A DNA stretch of 64,000 nucleotides from Mycolicibacterium chitae (GCF_900637205.1 NZ_LR134355.1:2294001-2358000), one strand, 5' to 3'. Shown: positions 1 to 8,875, counted from the first letter of the stretch. Notes: generated by a model not told the origin, from the letters alone. Program-made: numbers and translations.

Positions 1-1
1 G

Positions 2-412
2 CCGGGACAGTTCGTTCAACCCTTCGTCGATGCAGCGTTCTCCGATCTGGGTCTCGACCCGAACGTGCTGCTTCCCTCGGAGCGCACCGACCCGCAGGTG
101 GGTCAGCCCGGCACCCCCGCATTGCCGGTGCCGTATCCACGCACGGGTCAGGGCGGTGACCCCAAGTTGACTCTTCCCGATGCCATCACCGGCAACCCAG
201 GGGATCCGGGGTGCGGGCCGCCTGGGATCCCGCTACCCGGTCCGACCGGTTGTTACCCGTACAGGGCCCCGCTGTCTGCCCCGCCGCCGGGAGGGCCGCC
301 GCCCGGTCCACCTGCTCCAAACCCGTCGGGCGTGCAGTCCACGACCGAACCCACACCCTCGCCGGTGTTCGTGCCGGCTCCGGGTGAACCGCCGACAGGA
401 GGCCAACCGTGA
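2..412 (+). CDS. mceC: MceC-type MCE protein, C-terminal part (partial at window edge)
   Basis: The open frame enters from the left edge and encodes about 136 residues, ending in a very Pro/Gly-rich tail, which is typical of the C-terminus of MceC proteins. MceC is one of six MCE-domain subunits that build the periplasmic lipid conduit of an Mce importer. The MCE domain itself lies outside the window. The stop codon overlaps the GTG start of the next gene in a GTGA arrangement, so the two are translationally coupled. The identification rests on position just before MceD, MceE and MceF and on the tail composition; the subunit letter is inferred from gene order. Confidence 0.8.
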   Translation, partial: PGQFVQPFVDAAFSDLGLDPNVLLPSERTDPQVGQPGTPALPVPYPRTGQGGDPKLTLPDAITGNPGDPGCGPPGIPLPGPTGCYPYRAPLSAPPPGGPPPGPPAPNPSGVQSTTEPTPSPVFVPAPGEPPTGGQP

Positions 413-1725
413 GTACGTGGATTCGCAACCCGCGGGTCGTGCTGGCCGCCGTGCTGGTCGCCGTGTTGGTCGCCGCAGGTTTCGTCGTGGTCAAGCTCGC
501 CGACCATATCGGCAAGATGATGATCGTCGGCTACTTCGAGAACAGCACGGGTCTGTTCGAAGGTGACGACGTACGTATCCGGGGGGTCAACGTCGGCGAG
601 ATCGACAAGATCGAACCCGAGGCGGAGCGCACGAAGGTGACCTTCTGGGTCGACAGCAAGTACGAGGTACCGGCAGAGGCCAACGCGGTAGTCCTGTCCC
701 CTCAACTGGTGACCGGCCGGGCCATCCAACTCACACCTCCGTACTCAGGCGGTGCCACGATGACCGGCGGCACCGTCATTCCGCTGGAACGCACTGCGGT
801 GCCGGTGGAATGGGACGACGTCCGCGCACAACTGGAACGAATCACCGACATGCTGCAGCCGACGGAACCGGGCGGTGTGAGCACCCTGGGTTCCCTGATC
901 AACACTGCAGCTGACAACTTGCGGGGACAAGGGCCCGAGATCCGCGACACCGTGATCAAGTTGTCGCAGACCGTGTCGGCGCTCGGTGACCACAGCAAGG
1001 ACATCTTCGGCACCATCAAGAACCTTTCGACTCTGGTGACCGCCCTGAGCGACAGCGGAGATCTGCTGAGCCAGTTGAACGTCAACCTCGCGGAGGTGAC
1101 CGGCCTGCTGGCCGATGACCCCAACGAGATCGGGCAGGCTGTGCAGGATCTCAATTCCGTCGTCGGTGACGTGCAGAGCTTCGTGGCTGAGAACCGCGAA
1201 CCGATCGGCACCGCCTCGGATAAGTTGGCATCCATTTCGGCGGCCGTTACCGCGAGTCTTGATGACCTGGAGCAGGTCTTGCACATCCTGCCCACCGCCG
1301 CGTCGAACTTCAACAACATCTACGAACCGGCCAACGGTTCGTTGACCGGGGCGCTGATGGTCAACAACTTCGCCAACCCGATCTCATTCCTGTGCGGTGC
1401 GATTCAGGCGGCGTCCCGCATGGGTGCCGAGCAGGCCTCCAAACTGTGCGTGCAATACCTGGCCCCGATCGTGAAGAACCGGCAGTACAACTTCCCACCG
1501 TTGGGGGAGAACCTTCTGGTGGGCACACAGGCGCGACCCAACGAAATCACCTACAGCGAGGACTGGATGAGACCTGATTACGTTCCGCCGCTGCCGGATT
1601 CGCCGCAGCCGAACCAGGCCGTCTCGGTGCCGGGTGCCCCGCTGGCGGCCGAGGCTGCGCCTTCGACCTCGACCGACCCGACTGCCGGCCTTCCCGGAAT
1701 GATGATTCCCGGCGGTGGCTCGTGA
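409..1725 (+). CDS. mceD: MCE family protein MceD
   Basis: 438 residues. An N-terminal membrane anchor (about residues 9-30, rich in Val/Ala/Leu) is followed by one MCE domain (about 37-110, with GLFEGDDVRIRGVNVGEI) and then a long helical coiled region with regularly spaced hydrophobics up to about residue 290. The C-terminus is Pro-rich and disordered. This is the usual MceD layout and length. In Mce complexes the subunits form a hexameric ring and a helical needle that carries lipids across the envelope. The GTG start overlaps the upstream stop by 4 nt, and the gene overlaps mceE by 4 nt, indicating a tightly coupled operon. Which numbered mce operon this is cannot be decided from the window. 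Confidence 0.92.
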   Translation: MSTWIRNPRVVLAAVLVAVLVAAGFVVVKLADHIGKMMIVGYFENSTGLFEGDDVRIRGVNVGEIDKIEPEAERTKVTFWVDSKYEVPAEANAVVLSPQLVTGRAIQLTPPYSGGATMTGGTVIPLERTAVPVEWDDVRAQLERITDMLQPTEPGGVSTLGSLINTAADNLRGQGPEIRDTVIKLSQTVSALGDHSKDIFGTIKNLSTLVTALSDSGDLLSQLNVNLAEVTGLLADDPNEIGQAVQDLNSVVGDVQSFVAENREPIGTASDKLASISAAVTASLDDLEQVLHILPTAASNFNNIYEPANGSLTGALMVNNFANPISFLCGAIQAASRMGAEQASKLCVQYLAPIVKNRQYNFPPLGENLLVGTQARPNEITYSEDWMRPDYVPPLPDSPQPNQAVSVPGAPLAAEAAPSTSTDPTAGLPGMMIPGGGS

Positions 1726-2879
1726 CCACCGCATTCAAGCGTCGTGCCGTGGCAGTCCTGACCACGTTGGTGGTGTGCGTATCGATGTCGGGGTGCGGGT
1801 GGCGTGGCATCAACTCGCTGTCGCTACCCGGTACCGAAGGCAAGGGCGAGGGCTCCTATCTTGTGCAGGCACAGATGCCCGACGTCAGCAACATCGATCC
1901 GAATTCACGGGTACGCGTCGCCGATGTGACGGTCGGGCATGTGTCGAAGATTGAGCTACAAGGCCAACACGCCCTGGTTTCGATGCGCCTCAACGGTGAC
2001 GTCGTCCTACCCGCAAATGCCACTGCCAAGATCGGGACGACAACCATATTCGGTTCGCTGCACATCGAATTGGGGCCGCCGACCGACGAGTCGGCGCAGG
2101 GGAGGCTTCGCGACGGAGCGCTGATCCCGCTGTCGCGGACCGGATCATTCCCGTCACCTGAGCAGACGCTGGCTTCGCTGTCGCTGGTGCTCAATGGAGG
2201 TGGCATCGGCCAGGTGGGGGACGTCACCGAGTCTCTGAGTACAGCGTTCCGCGGCCGTGAGGGGGATCTTCGGAGCCTGGTCGAGCAGTCGGCTACTTTT
2301 GCCGGCAATCTCAACGATCAGAGTTCGGACATCATCGCCGCGACGGACAGTCTGAACAACCTTGTCGGCAAGTTTGCCGCACAGCAACCGGTCCTCGATC
2401 GCGCAGTCGAGACGATCCCCGAGGCGTTGGCTGTGCTCAACAACCAGCGCGGCAACCTCACCGAGGCTGCTGACGCGTTGGGCGAGTTCAGTGCACTGAC
2501 CACCGACACCATCAACCAGAGCAAGGAGAATCTCGTCAAGGAACTCCAGCACGTCGGACCTGTGCTGGAGTCGCTGGCCAACGCCGGGCCGAGCCTGACC
2601 AAATCCCTCGGCCTGATTCCGACCTATCCCTTCTCCAACGAGAACCTCGACAAGTTCCAACGAGGCGACAGCACCAACCTCACCGCCGTGGTCGATCTGA
2701 CGCTCAGCCGGATCGATGCCGGCTTTTTCACCGGTACTCGGTGGGAGTGCGATCTGACGTGGCTGGAATTGCAGTGGGGGCGCACCATCGGCCAGTTCCC
2801 CAGTCCGTGCATGACCGCCGGACCCGGGGGAGTGAGCAATCCACTCACCGCTCCTTACCGCATGGATCAGGGGCGTTGA
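1722..2879 (+). CDS. mceE: MCE family lipoprotein MceE (LprK-like)
   Basis: 385 residues. The N-terminus is a lipoprotein signal peptide: positively charged start, hydrophobic core, and a lipobox M-S-G-C with Cys25 as the predicted lipidated residue. An MCE domain follows (about residues 45-120), then an extended helical segment. MceE is the only lipid-anchored subunit of the Mce complex and the lipobox is diagnostic. The GTG start overlaps the mceD stop by 4 nt. It is separated from mceF by one base, as expected for one polycistronic unit. Confidence 0.93.
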   Translation: MTTAFKRRAVAVLTTLVVCVSMSGCGWRGINSLSLPGTEGKGEGSYLVQAQMPDVSNIDPNSRVRVADVTVGHVSKIELQGQHALVSMRLNGDVVLPANATAKIGTTTIFGSLHIELGPPTDESAQGRLRDGALIPLSRTGSFPSPEQTLASLSLVLNGGGIGQVGDVTESLSTAFRGREGDLRSLVEQSATFAGNLNDQSSDIIAATDSLNNLVGKFAAQQPVLDRAVETIPEALAVLNNQRGNLTEAADALGEFSALTTDTINQSKENLVKELQHVGPVLESLANAGPSLTKSLGLIPTYPFSNENLDKFQRGDSTNLTAVVDLTLSRIDAGFFTGTRWECDLTWLELQWGRTIGQFPSPCMTAGPGGVSNPLTAPYRMDQGR

Positions 2880-2880
2880 G

Positions 2881-4320
2881 ATGCGATTGAACCGCCAAGC
2901 ACGCATACAGTTGGCCATCTTCTCGGTCCTGGCGCTTGTCGCGCTGACCCTGATGAGCGTGAATTACATGAAGTTGCCGGCCAAACTGTTCGGCATCGGG
3001 CACTACACGGTGTCGATGGAACTGCCGACGACCGGTGGGCTGTACGAGGGTGGCAATGTCACCTACCGAGGTACCGAGATCGGCCGTGTGCAATCGGTAC
3101 GCCTGGATGACTCAGGTGTGGTCGCCGACTTGACCCTGAGATCGGATGTCGCAGTACCCAGCGATCTCGTCGCCGAGGTCCACAGCCAATCGGCCATCGG
3201 CGAACAGTACGTGGAATTGTTGCCTCGCAACGGATCGGCACCGTCTTTGAAGAACGGCGATGTGATCGCGTTGAAGGACACCACGGTGCCCCGCGATATC
3301 AACAATGTTCTCGATGCCGTCGTCACGGGATTGAAGGCCGTCCCCCGGGAAAACCTCAAGACCGTCATCGACGAATCGTTCGAGGCCGTCGGGGGGCTCG
3401 GGCCAGAGCTGTCCAAGATCGTCGATGGCGCCACCGATCTGTCGATCGATGCCCGTGAGAACCTCGATTCCATGTTGTCCCTGATCGACAACGTGAAACC
3501 CGTGCTGGACTCGCAGACTGAGACGTCGGCGGCGATTCAGGGCTGGGCCTCGCATGTGGCGACGGTGACCCGGCAGCTTGCCGAGCACGACAACGACGTG
3601 CGGGGTGTCATCACCCAGGGCGGCCCGGCGCTGGGTGAAGCCCGCCAGCTCGTCGAGCGGCTGCAAGCTACGTTGCCGGTGCTGATGGCCAATCTGGTCA
3701 GCGTCGGACAGGTGGGGCTGGCCTACCACGACAACATCGAGCAGTTGCTGGTGTTGCTGCCGCAGTTGCTGGCCGTCGAACAGGGTTCGTACGCCGCCAA
3801 TGTGCACACCAAGCAGGATTACAAGGGCCTGTACCTGAGCTTCAATCTGAATCTCAACCTGCCACCCCCGTGCACCACCGGCTACCTGCCCGCCCAGCAA
3901 GCTCGCACTGCCGCCATGCAGGACGCTCCCGAAAGAGCTCCCGGTGACCTCTACTGTCGAGTGCCACAGGATGCACCGTTCAACGTGCGTGGCGCACGCA
4001 ACACACCGTGCGCGACGGTGCCCGGCAAGAGGGCGGCCACGGTCAAGGAGTGCGAAAGCGACCAGAACTTCGTGCCCCTCAACAATGGGTTCAACTGGAA
4101 GGGTGATCCGAACGCCACGCTGAGCGGGCAGGGCATTCCGCAATTGCGGCCCGGCGAAGAGCAGGGAGTGCCGCCACCACCGATAGCGGTCGCGTATTAC
4201 GACCAAGCCACGGGTTCTTATATCGGACCGGACGGCCGTAGCTACACCCAAGCAGACCTTGCCCAAACCGCACCGAAGGAAAAAACATGGGAGACAATGC
4301 TTCTTCCCCCGACACCCTGA
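2881..4320 (+). CDS. mceF: MCE family protein MceF
   Basis: 479 residues. It starts with a short basic N-terminus and one transmembrane segment (about 10-28), followed by an MCE domain (about residues 40-115, with GLYEGGNVTYRGTEIGRV) and the long helical needle region. The C-terminal third is Cys- and Pro-containing and less conserved, as in other MceF proteins. It is the last MCE subunit of the operon, starting one base after the mceE stop. Its 3' end overlaps the next gene by 34 nt, so the Mce-associated proteins are probably co-expressed. Confidence 0.92.
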   Translation: MRLNRQARIQLAIFSVLALVALTLMSVNYMKLPAKLFGIGHYTVSMELPTTGGLYEGGNVTYRGTEIGRVQSVRLDDSGVVADLTLRSDVAVPSDLVAEVHSQSAIGEQYVELLPRNGSAPSLKNGDVIALKDTTVPRDINNVLDAVVTGLKAVPRENLKTVIDESFEAVGGLGPELSKIVDGATDLSIDARENLDSMLSLIDNVKPVLDSQTETSAAIQGWASHVATVTRQLAEHDNDVRGVITQGGPALGEARQLVERLQATLPVLMANLVSVGQVGLAYHDNIEQLLVLLPQLLAVEQGSYAANVHTKQDYKGLYLSFNLNLNLPPPCTTGYLPAQQARTAAMQDAPERAPGDLYCRVPQDAPFNVRGARNTPCATVPGKRAATVKECESDQNFVPLNNGFNWKGDPNATLSGQGIPQLRPGEEQGVPPPPIAVAYYDQATGSYIGPDGRSYTQADLAQTAPKEKTWETMLLPPTP

Positions 4321-4919
4321 CTGTGCCGGCTGATTCCGCGGATGATGTCGTCGTGAGCGAAGGGTCGGCATCCGCTGACTCTCACGTCGGCAGTGAAGAC
4401 GGCGTATCGGCGACACCGCGTAGGCGACGATCGACGATCCTGTCGTTGCGGCGGCCGATCGTGATCGGACTGGCAGTTGTGGTCGCACTGTCGGGACTGT
4501 TGGGGTGGTGGGGGTTCCAGGCGTACCAGATTCGGAGCGCTCATCAAGACGCCATGCGATTCCTACAGGCCGCACGGCAAGCGGCTCTCAACCTCACCAC
4601 CATCGACTGGCAACGAGCGGACGACGATGTCAAGAGAATCATGGAAACCGCCGGCGGCGAGTTTCACGATGAGTTCGCCCAGCGTGCTCAGCCTTTCGTC
4701 GAAGTAGTCAAACAAGCTCAGTCGGTGTCGGTAGGCACGATCACTGAAGCGGCGCTGGAATCGCAGGCACCGAACGAAGCCCAAGCGCTGATCGCCGTAT
4801 CAGTGCAGACGACAAGTACAGCAGGCGCCGAGCCTGCTCCGCGTGCGTGGCGGATGCGCATCTCGGTTCAAGAGCTCGACGGTCAGATCAAAGTCTCGCG
4901 TGTGGAGTTCGTCCCGTGA
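4287..4919 (+). CDS. Mce-associated membrane protein (Mam-type), first copy
   Basis: 210 residues. An acidic, low-complexity cytoplasmic N-terminus of about 50 residues leads into a single transmembrane helix (about 54-76, with GLAVVVALSGLLGWW) and an extracytoplasmic domain of about 130 residues with an NTF2-like helix/strand pattern. This is the layout of Mam proteins that follow mceF in mycobacterial mce operons and stabilise the complex. The ATG at 4287 is preceded by an AAGGAA ribosome site inside mceF; a GTG at 4323 is an alternative. The stop overlaps the next GTG start by 4 nt. Confidence 0.85.
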   Translation: MGDNASSPDTLTVPADSADDVVVSEGSASADSHVGSEDGVSATPRRRRSTILSLRRPIVIGLAVVVALSGLLGWWGFQAYQIRSAHQDAMRFLQAARQAALNLTTIDWQRADDDVKRIMETAGGEFHDEFAQRAQPFVEVVKQAQSVSVGTITEAALESQAPNEAQALIAVSVQTTSTAGAEPAPRAWRMRISVQELDGQIKVSRVEFVP

Positions 4920-5602
4920 AGTTTCGGAAGAGTTCAGGCCGCATCAGCGGAAGTGGCGATGCGGCAGACGATGCGAGTGTCGACGATGCGCCGGTTACCC
5001 CTCCCGATTCCGCCGAGGTTGTGATCGACGAACCTGGGTCGACAGAAGGCGTGTTGCGGGTTGTACCGGTCACGACGGCAGGACCTCTCGCGGACGGTGA
5101 CCACCCGCACCGCAGACGGTCGGAGTGGCGAAGTAAGGCAACCTACGCAGGTGTCGGCGTACTGGCGGTAGCGCTGGCAGTCGGTGCAGGTGTCATCAAG
5201 TGGCAGAACGACACTGCTCACAGCGATCAGGTCGCCGCCACGGAGTCCGTTCGCGCTGCCACTGATGCAACCATCGCGCTCCTGTCATACCGTCCTGAGA
5301 CCGTCGAGAAGGACCTCGACGCCGCTCGTGCTCATTTGACAGGCCAGTTCCTGGAAACCTATACCTCGCTCACCCGCGACGTCGTCATTCCCGGCGCGCA
5401 ACAGAAGCAGATCGCAGCCGAAGCCACCATTCCGGCGGGAGCGTCCGTGTCTGCCTCTGATGATCGAGCAGTTGTGCTGCTCTTCGTGAATCAGGCTGTG
5501 ACTGTGGGCAAGGACGCGCCGACGAGTACGTCGTCCAGCGTTCGCGTGTCACTGGCCAAGGTCGACAATCGTTGGCTTGTCGATCGATTCGATCCTGTGT
5601 AG
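4916..5602 (+). CDS. Mce-associated membrane protein (Mam-type), second copy
   Basis: 228 residues from GTG 4916, which overlaps the upstream stop (GTGA); this start is preferred over an in-frame start at 4847 inside the previous gene. It has a long charged N-terminal tail, a transmembrane helix near residues 80-97 (GVLAVALAVGAGVIKW) and an extracytoplasmic Mam domain with the typical ATDATIALLSYRPETVE segment. A tandem pair of Mam proteins after mceF is the standard arrangement. Function: assembly or stability of the Mce transporter (known for OmamA/Mam relatives, inferred here). Confidence 0.85.
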   Translation: MKFRKSSGRISGSGDAADDASVDDAPVTPPDSAEVVIDEPGSTEGVLRVVPVTTAGPLADGDHPHRRRSEWRSKATYAGVGVLAVALAVGAGVIKWQNDTAHSDQVAATESVRAATDATIALLSYRPETVEKDLDAARAHLTGQFLETYTSLTRDVVIPGAQQKQIAAEATIPAGASVSASDDRAVVLLFVNQAVTVGKDAPTSTSSSVRVSLAKVDNRWLVDRFDPV

Positions 5603-5613
5603 GTGAGCAGACC

Positions 5614-6192
5614 ATGAACCTGTCCCGCAGTGGGAGAACGATAATCGGGGTGCCCGCGATCTCGTCGAGAGTAGAGCGTCAGATGCAGCGTTGCCGATGG
5701 GCGACTACAGCCGTCGCCTTGTCTGCCGTGACGGTGATGGCGCTGTCGGCGCCGCCGGCCATGGCGGACGATAACAACACGCTGGTGCCGAACAACAAGC
5801 GTCTCAACGACAGTGTGGTGGCCAATGTGTTCACCGTGCAGCATCAGGCCGGTTGCACCAATGACGTCAAGATCAACCGCCAACTGCAACTGGCAGCCCA
5901 GTGGCACACCAACGATGTCTTGAACAACCGCGCGCTCGGTGGTGATCTCGGATCCGATGGCTCCACGCCGCAAAGCAGAGCGCTTGCCGCCGGCTATCAC
6001 GGGTCGGTTTCTCAAACCGTGGCGATCAACCCCGCGCTTGCGATCAATGGTGTCGACATCATCAATCGGTGGTATCGCGACCCTGTCGCCATGGGGGTCA
6101 TGGCTGATTGCGCGAATACCGAGATGGGAGTGTGGTCGGCCAACAGCCTGGACCGCAGCGTGGTGGTTGCGCTGTACGGTAAGCCCGAGTGA
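5614..6192 (+). CDS. Secreted CAP-domain (SCP/PR-1-like) protein
   Basis: 192 residues from ATG 5614; a second in-frame ATG at 5683 would place a Sec signal peptide (hydrophobic stretch ending APPAMA before DDNN) directly at the N-terminus and may be the true start. The mature part carries CAP-family features: QLAAQWHTNDV, the DLGSDGSTPQSRALAAGY segment, and the WYRDP and GVW motifs. Two Cys residues could form a disulfide. It lies 11 nt after the Mam gene and is probably the last member of the mce operon. CAP proteins bind sterols or lipids in some organisms; a link to Mce cargo is inference. Confidence 0.82.
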   Translation: MNLSRSGRTIIGVPAISSRVERQMQRCRWATTAVALSAVTVMALSAPPAMADDNNTLVPNNKRLNDSVVANVFTVQHQAGCTNDVKINRQLQLAAQWHTNDVLNNRALGGDLGSDGSTPQSRALAAGYHGSVSQTVAINPALAINGVDIINRWYRDPVAMGVMADCANTEMGVWSANSLDRSVVVALYGKPE

Positions 6193-6407
6193 GTCGGTAG
6201 CGCCGGGGACAGCGGTCGCCTCGGCGGCGTGTCAGAATTCAGCGTTGGGTGGCCTCAGGCTGACGCCCGATCATTGGTCGTGGCGCCGCCTTCGCTGGTA
6301 CGAATCAGTGTGTCGCTGAGCGGGTTGACGGCGGCCAGAACCGCGGACGACATGCGGCGCTCGAAGTTTCGTGGAGGCGCCGTGCCGTCCGAAAGGGAGT
6401 AGTAGGT

Positions 6408-6461
6408 GTGACGAGTCAGTCGGTAAAGCCACGCGCTGTCGTTGACGAGTTACCACGATGA
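6408..6461 (+). CDS. Possible 17-residue leader peptide before the sigma factor
   Basis: A GTG at 6408 preceded by a GGGAG Shine-Dalgarno motif opens a 17-codon frame (translated MTSQSVKPRAVVDELPR). Its TGA overlaps the ATG of the sigma factor at 6458 in an ATGA junction. Such overlap usually means translational coupling. There is no other evidence of expression. The rest of 6193-6457 holds no other gene that I can see. Confidence 0.3.
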   Translation: MTSQSVKPRAVVDELPR

Positions 6462-7111
6462 TGGAGCCGGGTGGTGTGAACGTGTCGGCGGACGCCGCCT
6501 CGGCCCGATTCGCCGCAGATGTGGGACCGTTTCTCGCGGCGCTGGCTCGTCATTCGCGACGACTGACGCGAACGCGTTGTGACGCAGAGGATCTTCTGCA
6601 GGAAACGTTGATGCATGCCTTCGTGGGGTTCCATACGTTCACGGAGGGGACCAACCTCAGCGCGTGGCTGTTCCGAATAATGCACAACCGATGGGCGAAT
6701 TCGCATCGAAGAACCGCTCGACGGCCGATCGAGATCTCCGCCGAAGTACTGGGCGACTGGGATGCTCTGGAACTACCAATATGCGAGTCCGCAGAAACCG
6801 AAGCCCTCAAACGTGTCGGAGACGACGCTCTTCGAGAAGCGATGAGCTCCTTACCCGAGGGCGTGCGCGAGGCGGTCTACTACGCCAACGTCCTCGGCTA
6901 TACATATGCCGAGACTGCAGCGATACTGAATATTCCTGCCGGAACTGTGATGTCGAGGTCCTGGCGTGCTCGGGAGCGGTTACGCGAGCTACTTGGTCCG
7001 GGCCACGAATGCCAAACGCGACGTGTGCTTGCCAGGGCCGCGACGTCGAACGCGTATCCCGATCGAGAGAGCAAAACAGTACTGATTGGGTCTGGCTTCG
7101 GCCGACAGTGA
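6458..7111 (+). CDS. ECF-type RNA polymerase sigma factor (SigE/SigH-like)
   Basis: 217 residues. The sigma-2 region (about residues 15-80) has DAEDLLQETLMHAF and NLSAWLFRIMHNRW, matching region 2.1-2.4 of SigH/SigR-type ECF factors. Sigma-4 (about 125-180) has LPEGVREAVYYANVLGY and an HTH ending in RARERLRELL. A 35-residue C-terminal tail is unlike the family. Starts at 6458, 6461 or GTG 6476 are all possible; 6476 has a better ribosome site. No anti-sigma factor follows; the next gene is a secreted DUF732 protein now broken by an IS element. The target regulon cannot be read from the sequence. Confidence 0.85.
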   Translation: MMEPGGVNVSADAASARFAADVGPFLAALARHSRRLTRTRCDAEDLLQETLMHAFVGFHTFTEGTNLSAWLFRIMHNRWANSHRRTARRPIEISAEVLGDWDALELPICESAETEALKRVGDDALREAMSSLPEGVREAVYYANVLGYTYAETAAILNIPAGTVMSRSWRARERLRELLGPGHECQTRRVLARAATSNAYPDRESKTVLIGSGFGRQ

Positions 7112-7292
7112 CTGGTTCCATTGGTGAGAGTGACATCGACCACTAGGTGGTGAAAATGTGAGCCGGAACTCTGGAACTTGTCTGGCTGCAGCAGCTCTCG
7201 GCCGCCGGATGACTTACGGTGCCGTGACGTGCCTGGCAACGATAACGTGTCTGAGCGTCGCGGGCATCGCCCCTGCCGGCGCGGACACGGTC

Positions 7293-7296
7293 GCGT
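7293..7296. repeat. Left target-site duplication GCGT of the IS3-family element
   Basis: GCGT stands immediately left of the IS terminus TGAGG and is repeated at 8545-8548. A 3-4 bp duplication is normal for IS3-family transposition. Confidence 0.9.
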
Positions 7297-7376
7297 TGAG
7301 GTGAGCCCCTCGTAGTGGTCCAGTCGTTGTGCGACTCTGTTGCCCGGTCTGCGGGCAAGGAAGAATCGACAACGAC

Positions 7377-7664
7377 ATGGCATCGAACAAGCGCCGGCGG
7401 CATACGCCGGATCAGATCATCCGCAAGCTGGCCGAGGGCAACAAGCTGCTCGGGAGCGGCCAGGAGCTCGCTGAGGTGTGTCGGCACCTGGAGATCGCCG
7501 AATCGACCTGGCATCGCTGGGTAGCCCAGTACGGCGGCATGAAGGCCAACGAGGCCAAACGGCTCAAAGAGCTCGAGGCCGAGAACGCCCGGCTCAAGAA
7601 GCTGGTCGCCAATCAGGCTCTCGACATCGACATGCTCAAGGAGATTTCGGCGGGAAACTTTTGA
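7377..7664 (+). CDS. IS3-family transposase OrfA
   Basis: 95 residues from ATG 7377 (an upstream in-frame ATG at 7329 lies close to the IS end). The N-terminal half is a helix-turn-helix (HTPDQIIRKL to ESTWHRWVAQYGG) that binds the terminal repeats. The C-terminal half is a leucine-zipper-like helix (KELEAENARLKKLVA), the standard OrfA organisation. The stop codon overlaps the beginning of the orfB frame. Confidence 0.93.
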   Translation: MASNKRRRHTPDQIIRKLAEGNKLLGSGQELAEVCRHLEIAESTWHRWVAQYGGMKANEAKRLKELEAENARLKKLVANQALDIDMLKEISAGNF

Positions 7665-8515
7665 CCCCGAACCGCAAGCGCAGCGCCGTAGCGGCGCTGC
7701 GTGAGCGGTTCGGGGTGTCCGAACGCCGCGCCTGCACCGTCGTGGGCATCCACCGGTCCACAATGCGCCTGACCCCGGCGCCGGTGACCACCGAGGAAGC
7801 CGAGTTGCGGGCCTGGCTGCGCAAGTTCTCCACTGACCGGCCACGCTGGGGGTGGCGACGGGCGGCCAAGATGGCCCGCCGCGCCGGCTGGCAGGTCAAC
7901 AACAAGCGCATCCGTCGACTGTGGCGCGCAGAGGGCCTTCGGGTTCCGCAGCGGCGCCGCAAAAAGCGTCTCACCGGTATCGGCGTCGCCGTCGGCGCGA
8001 TGTCACCGATCCGCCCCAACGTCATCTGGGCGATGGACTTCCAGTTCGACACCACCGCCGATGGCCGCACCATCAAGATGCTCAACGTCATCGACGAGTT
8101 CACCCGCCAAGCACTCGCGATCGAGGTCGACCGCGCCATCAACGCCGACGGCGTCGTCGACGTGCTGGATCGCCTGGCGCTGACCCACGGGGCGCCGCGG
8201 TACGTGCGTTTCGACAACGGTCCTGAGTTCGTCGCCCACGCCGTGAGCGATTGGTGCCGATTCAACAGTGCTGGTTCACTTTTCATTGATCCCGGCTCGC
8301 CCTGGCAGAACGCCTTCATCGAATCATTCAACGGTCGCCTGCGCGACGAACTGCTCAACTCCTGGCGCTTCGACTCCCTACGCGAAGCCCGCGTGATCAT
8401 CGAAGACTGGAGGATCGACTACAACGCCAACCGACCCCACTCCGCCCACGGTGAACTCACCCCGACCGAGTTCGCTCTACAGTGGGCCACGACCCACCAA
8501 CCCCAAGTCGCATAA
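7661..8515 (+). CDS. IS3-family transposase OrfB (DDE integrase)
   Basis: About 284 residues in the -1 frame relative to orfA. It is normally made as an OrfAB fusion by ribosomal frameshifting, here near the CTTTTGA at the orfA end, or from TTG 7661, which overlaps that stop. It has an HTH_21-like region (RERFGVSERRACTVVG) and then the rve integrase core with the DDE residues in MDFQFDT, VRFDNGPEF and NAFIESFNGRLRDELL. It ends 29 bp before the right IS terminus. The catalytic core is intact. Confidence 0.93.
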   Translation: MTPNRKRSAVAALRERFGVSERRACTVVGIHRSTMRLTPAPVTTEEAELRAWLRKFSTDRPRWGWRRAAKMARRAGWQVNNKRIRRLWRAEGLRVPQRRRKKRLTGIGVAVGAMSPIRPNVIWAMDFQFDTTADGRTIKMLNVIDEFTRQALAIEVDRAINADGVVDVLDRLALTHGAPRYVRFDNGPEFVAHAVSDWCRFNSAGSLFIDPGSPWQNAFIESFNGRLRDELLNSWRFDSLREARVIIEDWRIDYNANRPHSAHGELTPTEFALQWATTHQPQVA

Positions 8516-8544
8516 CGAGTGGACCACCAAACGGGTCCCCCTCA

Positions 8545-8548
8545 GCGT
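8545..8548. repeat. Right target-site duplication GCGT of the IS3-family element
   Basis: Matches GCGT at 7293-7296. The following bases AC complete the Tyr codon of the interrupted DUF732 gene. Confidence 0.9.
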
Positions 8549-8875
8549 ACTTGGTGAACGTGACGGTTCGCCCAGGCTACTCCGTTGAGAATGCCGATAG
8601 AGCAGTGCGATACGGATACGACATTTGCGACAGGATTGCGCGCGGTGACTCATATGGCGTCATCGTCGGCGACGTGGGGCGCGATTTCGGATCCTCGGAC
8701 GAATACCAGGCCGGCTACCTGCTCAGTCAAGCTGCCAACGAACTACGCCCTGCGCAGATCACGCGGCTTCGGGAATCGGCGGCCGGGTACCGACCGGGGA
8801 TGACCGGATGAGGATCGCTCTCGATGATTGCAACACCACGGGCGTGCCCACACATGCCGTCGGGAGGATTTCGAC

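Larger units (their letters stand above)
7297..8544 (+). mobile_element. Complete IS3-family insertion sequence (1248 bp)
   Basis: The element has imperfect terminal inverted repeats: the left end begins TGAGGTGAGCCCC and the right end, read inward on the other strand, begins TGAGGGGGACCC. Both continue into a shared GTGGTCCA-TCGTT-TGCGACT stretch. It is flanked by GCGT duplications and contains intact orfA and orfB in the -1 frame relation of IS3 elements. All three catalytic acidic residues are present. The intact structure and perfect duplication suggest a fairly recent, possibly still mobile insertion. Confidence 0.93.
7158..8811 (+). pseudogene. DUF732-family secreted protein, disrupted by an IS3-family element
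   Basis: The 5' part (GTG 7158 to 7296) encodes a signal peptide ending near GIAPAGADTV. The 3' part (8549-8811) encodes the DUF732 core (AYLVNVTV, ADRAVRYGYDICDRIARGDS). Removing 7297-8544 plus one copy of the 4-bp duplication rejoins the codons as D-T-V-A-Y-L-V-N exactly in frame, giving a protein of about 133 residues. DUF732 proteins are small secreted mycobacterial proteins of unknown function. With the IS present, translation stops after a few extra codons, so the gene is inactive. It lies directly downstream of the sigma factor. Confidence 0.9.

Noticed and set aside
5614..6192. Toxin or venom-allergen-type virulence protein
   Set aside because: The CAP domain alone does not show that. 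The mce context suggests an ordinary envelope protein.
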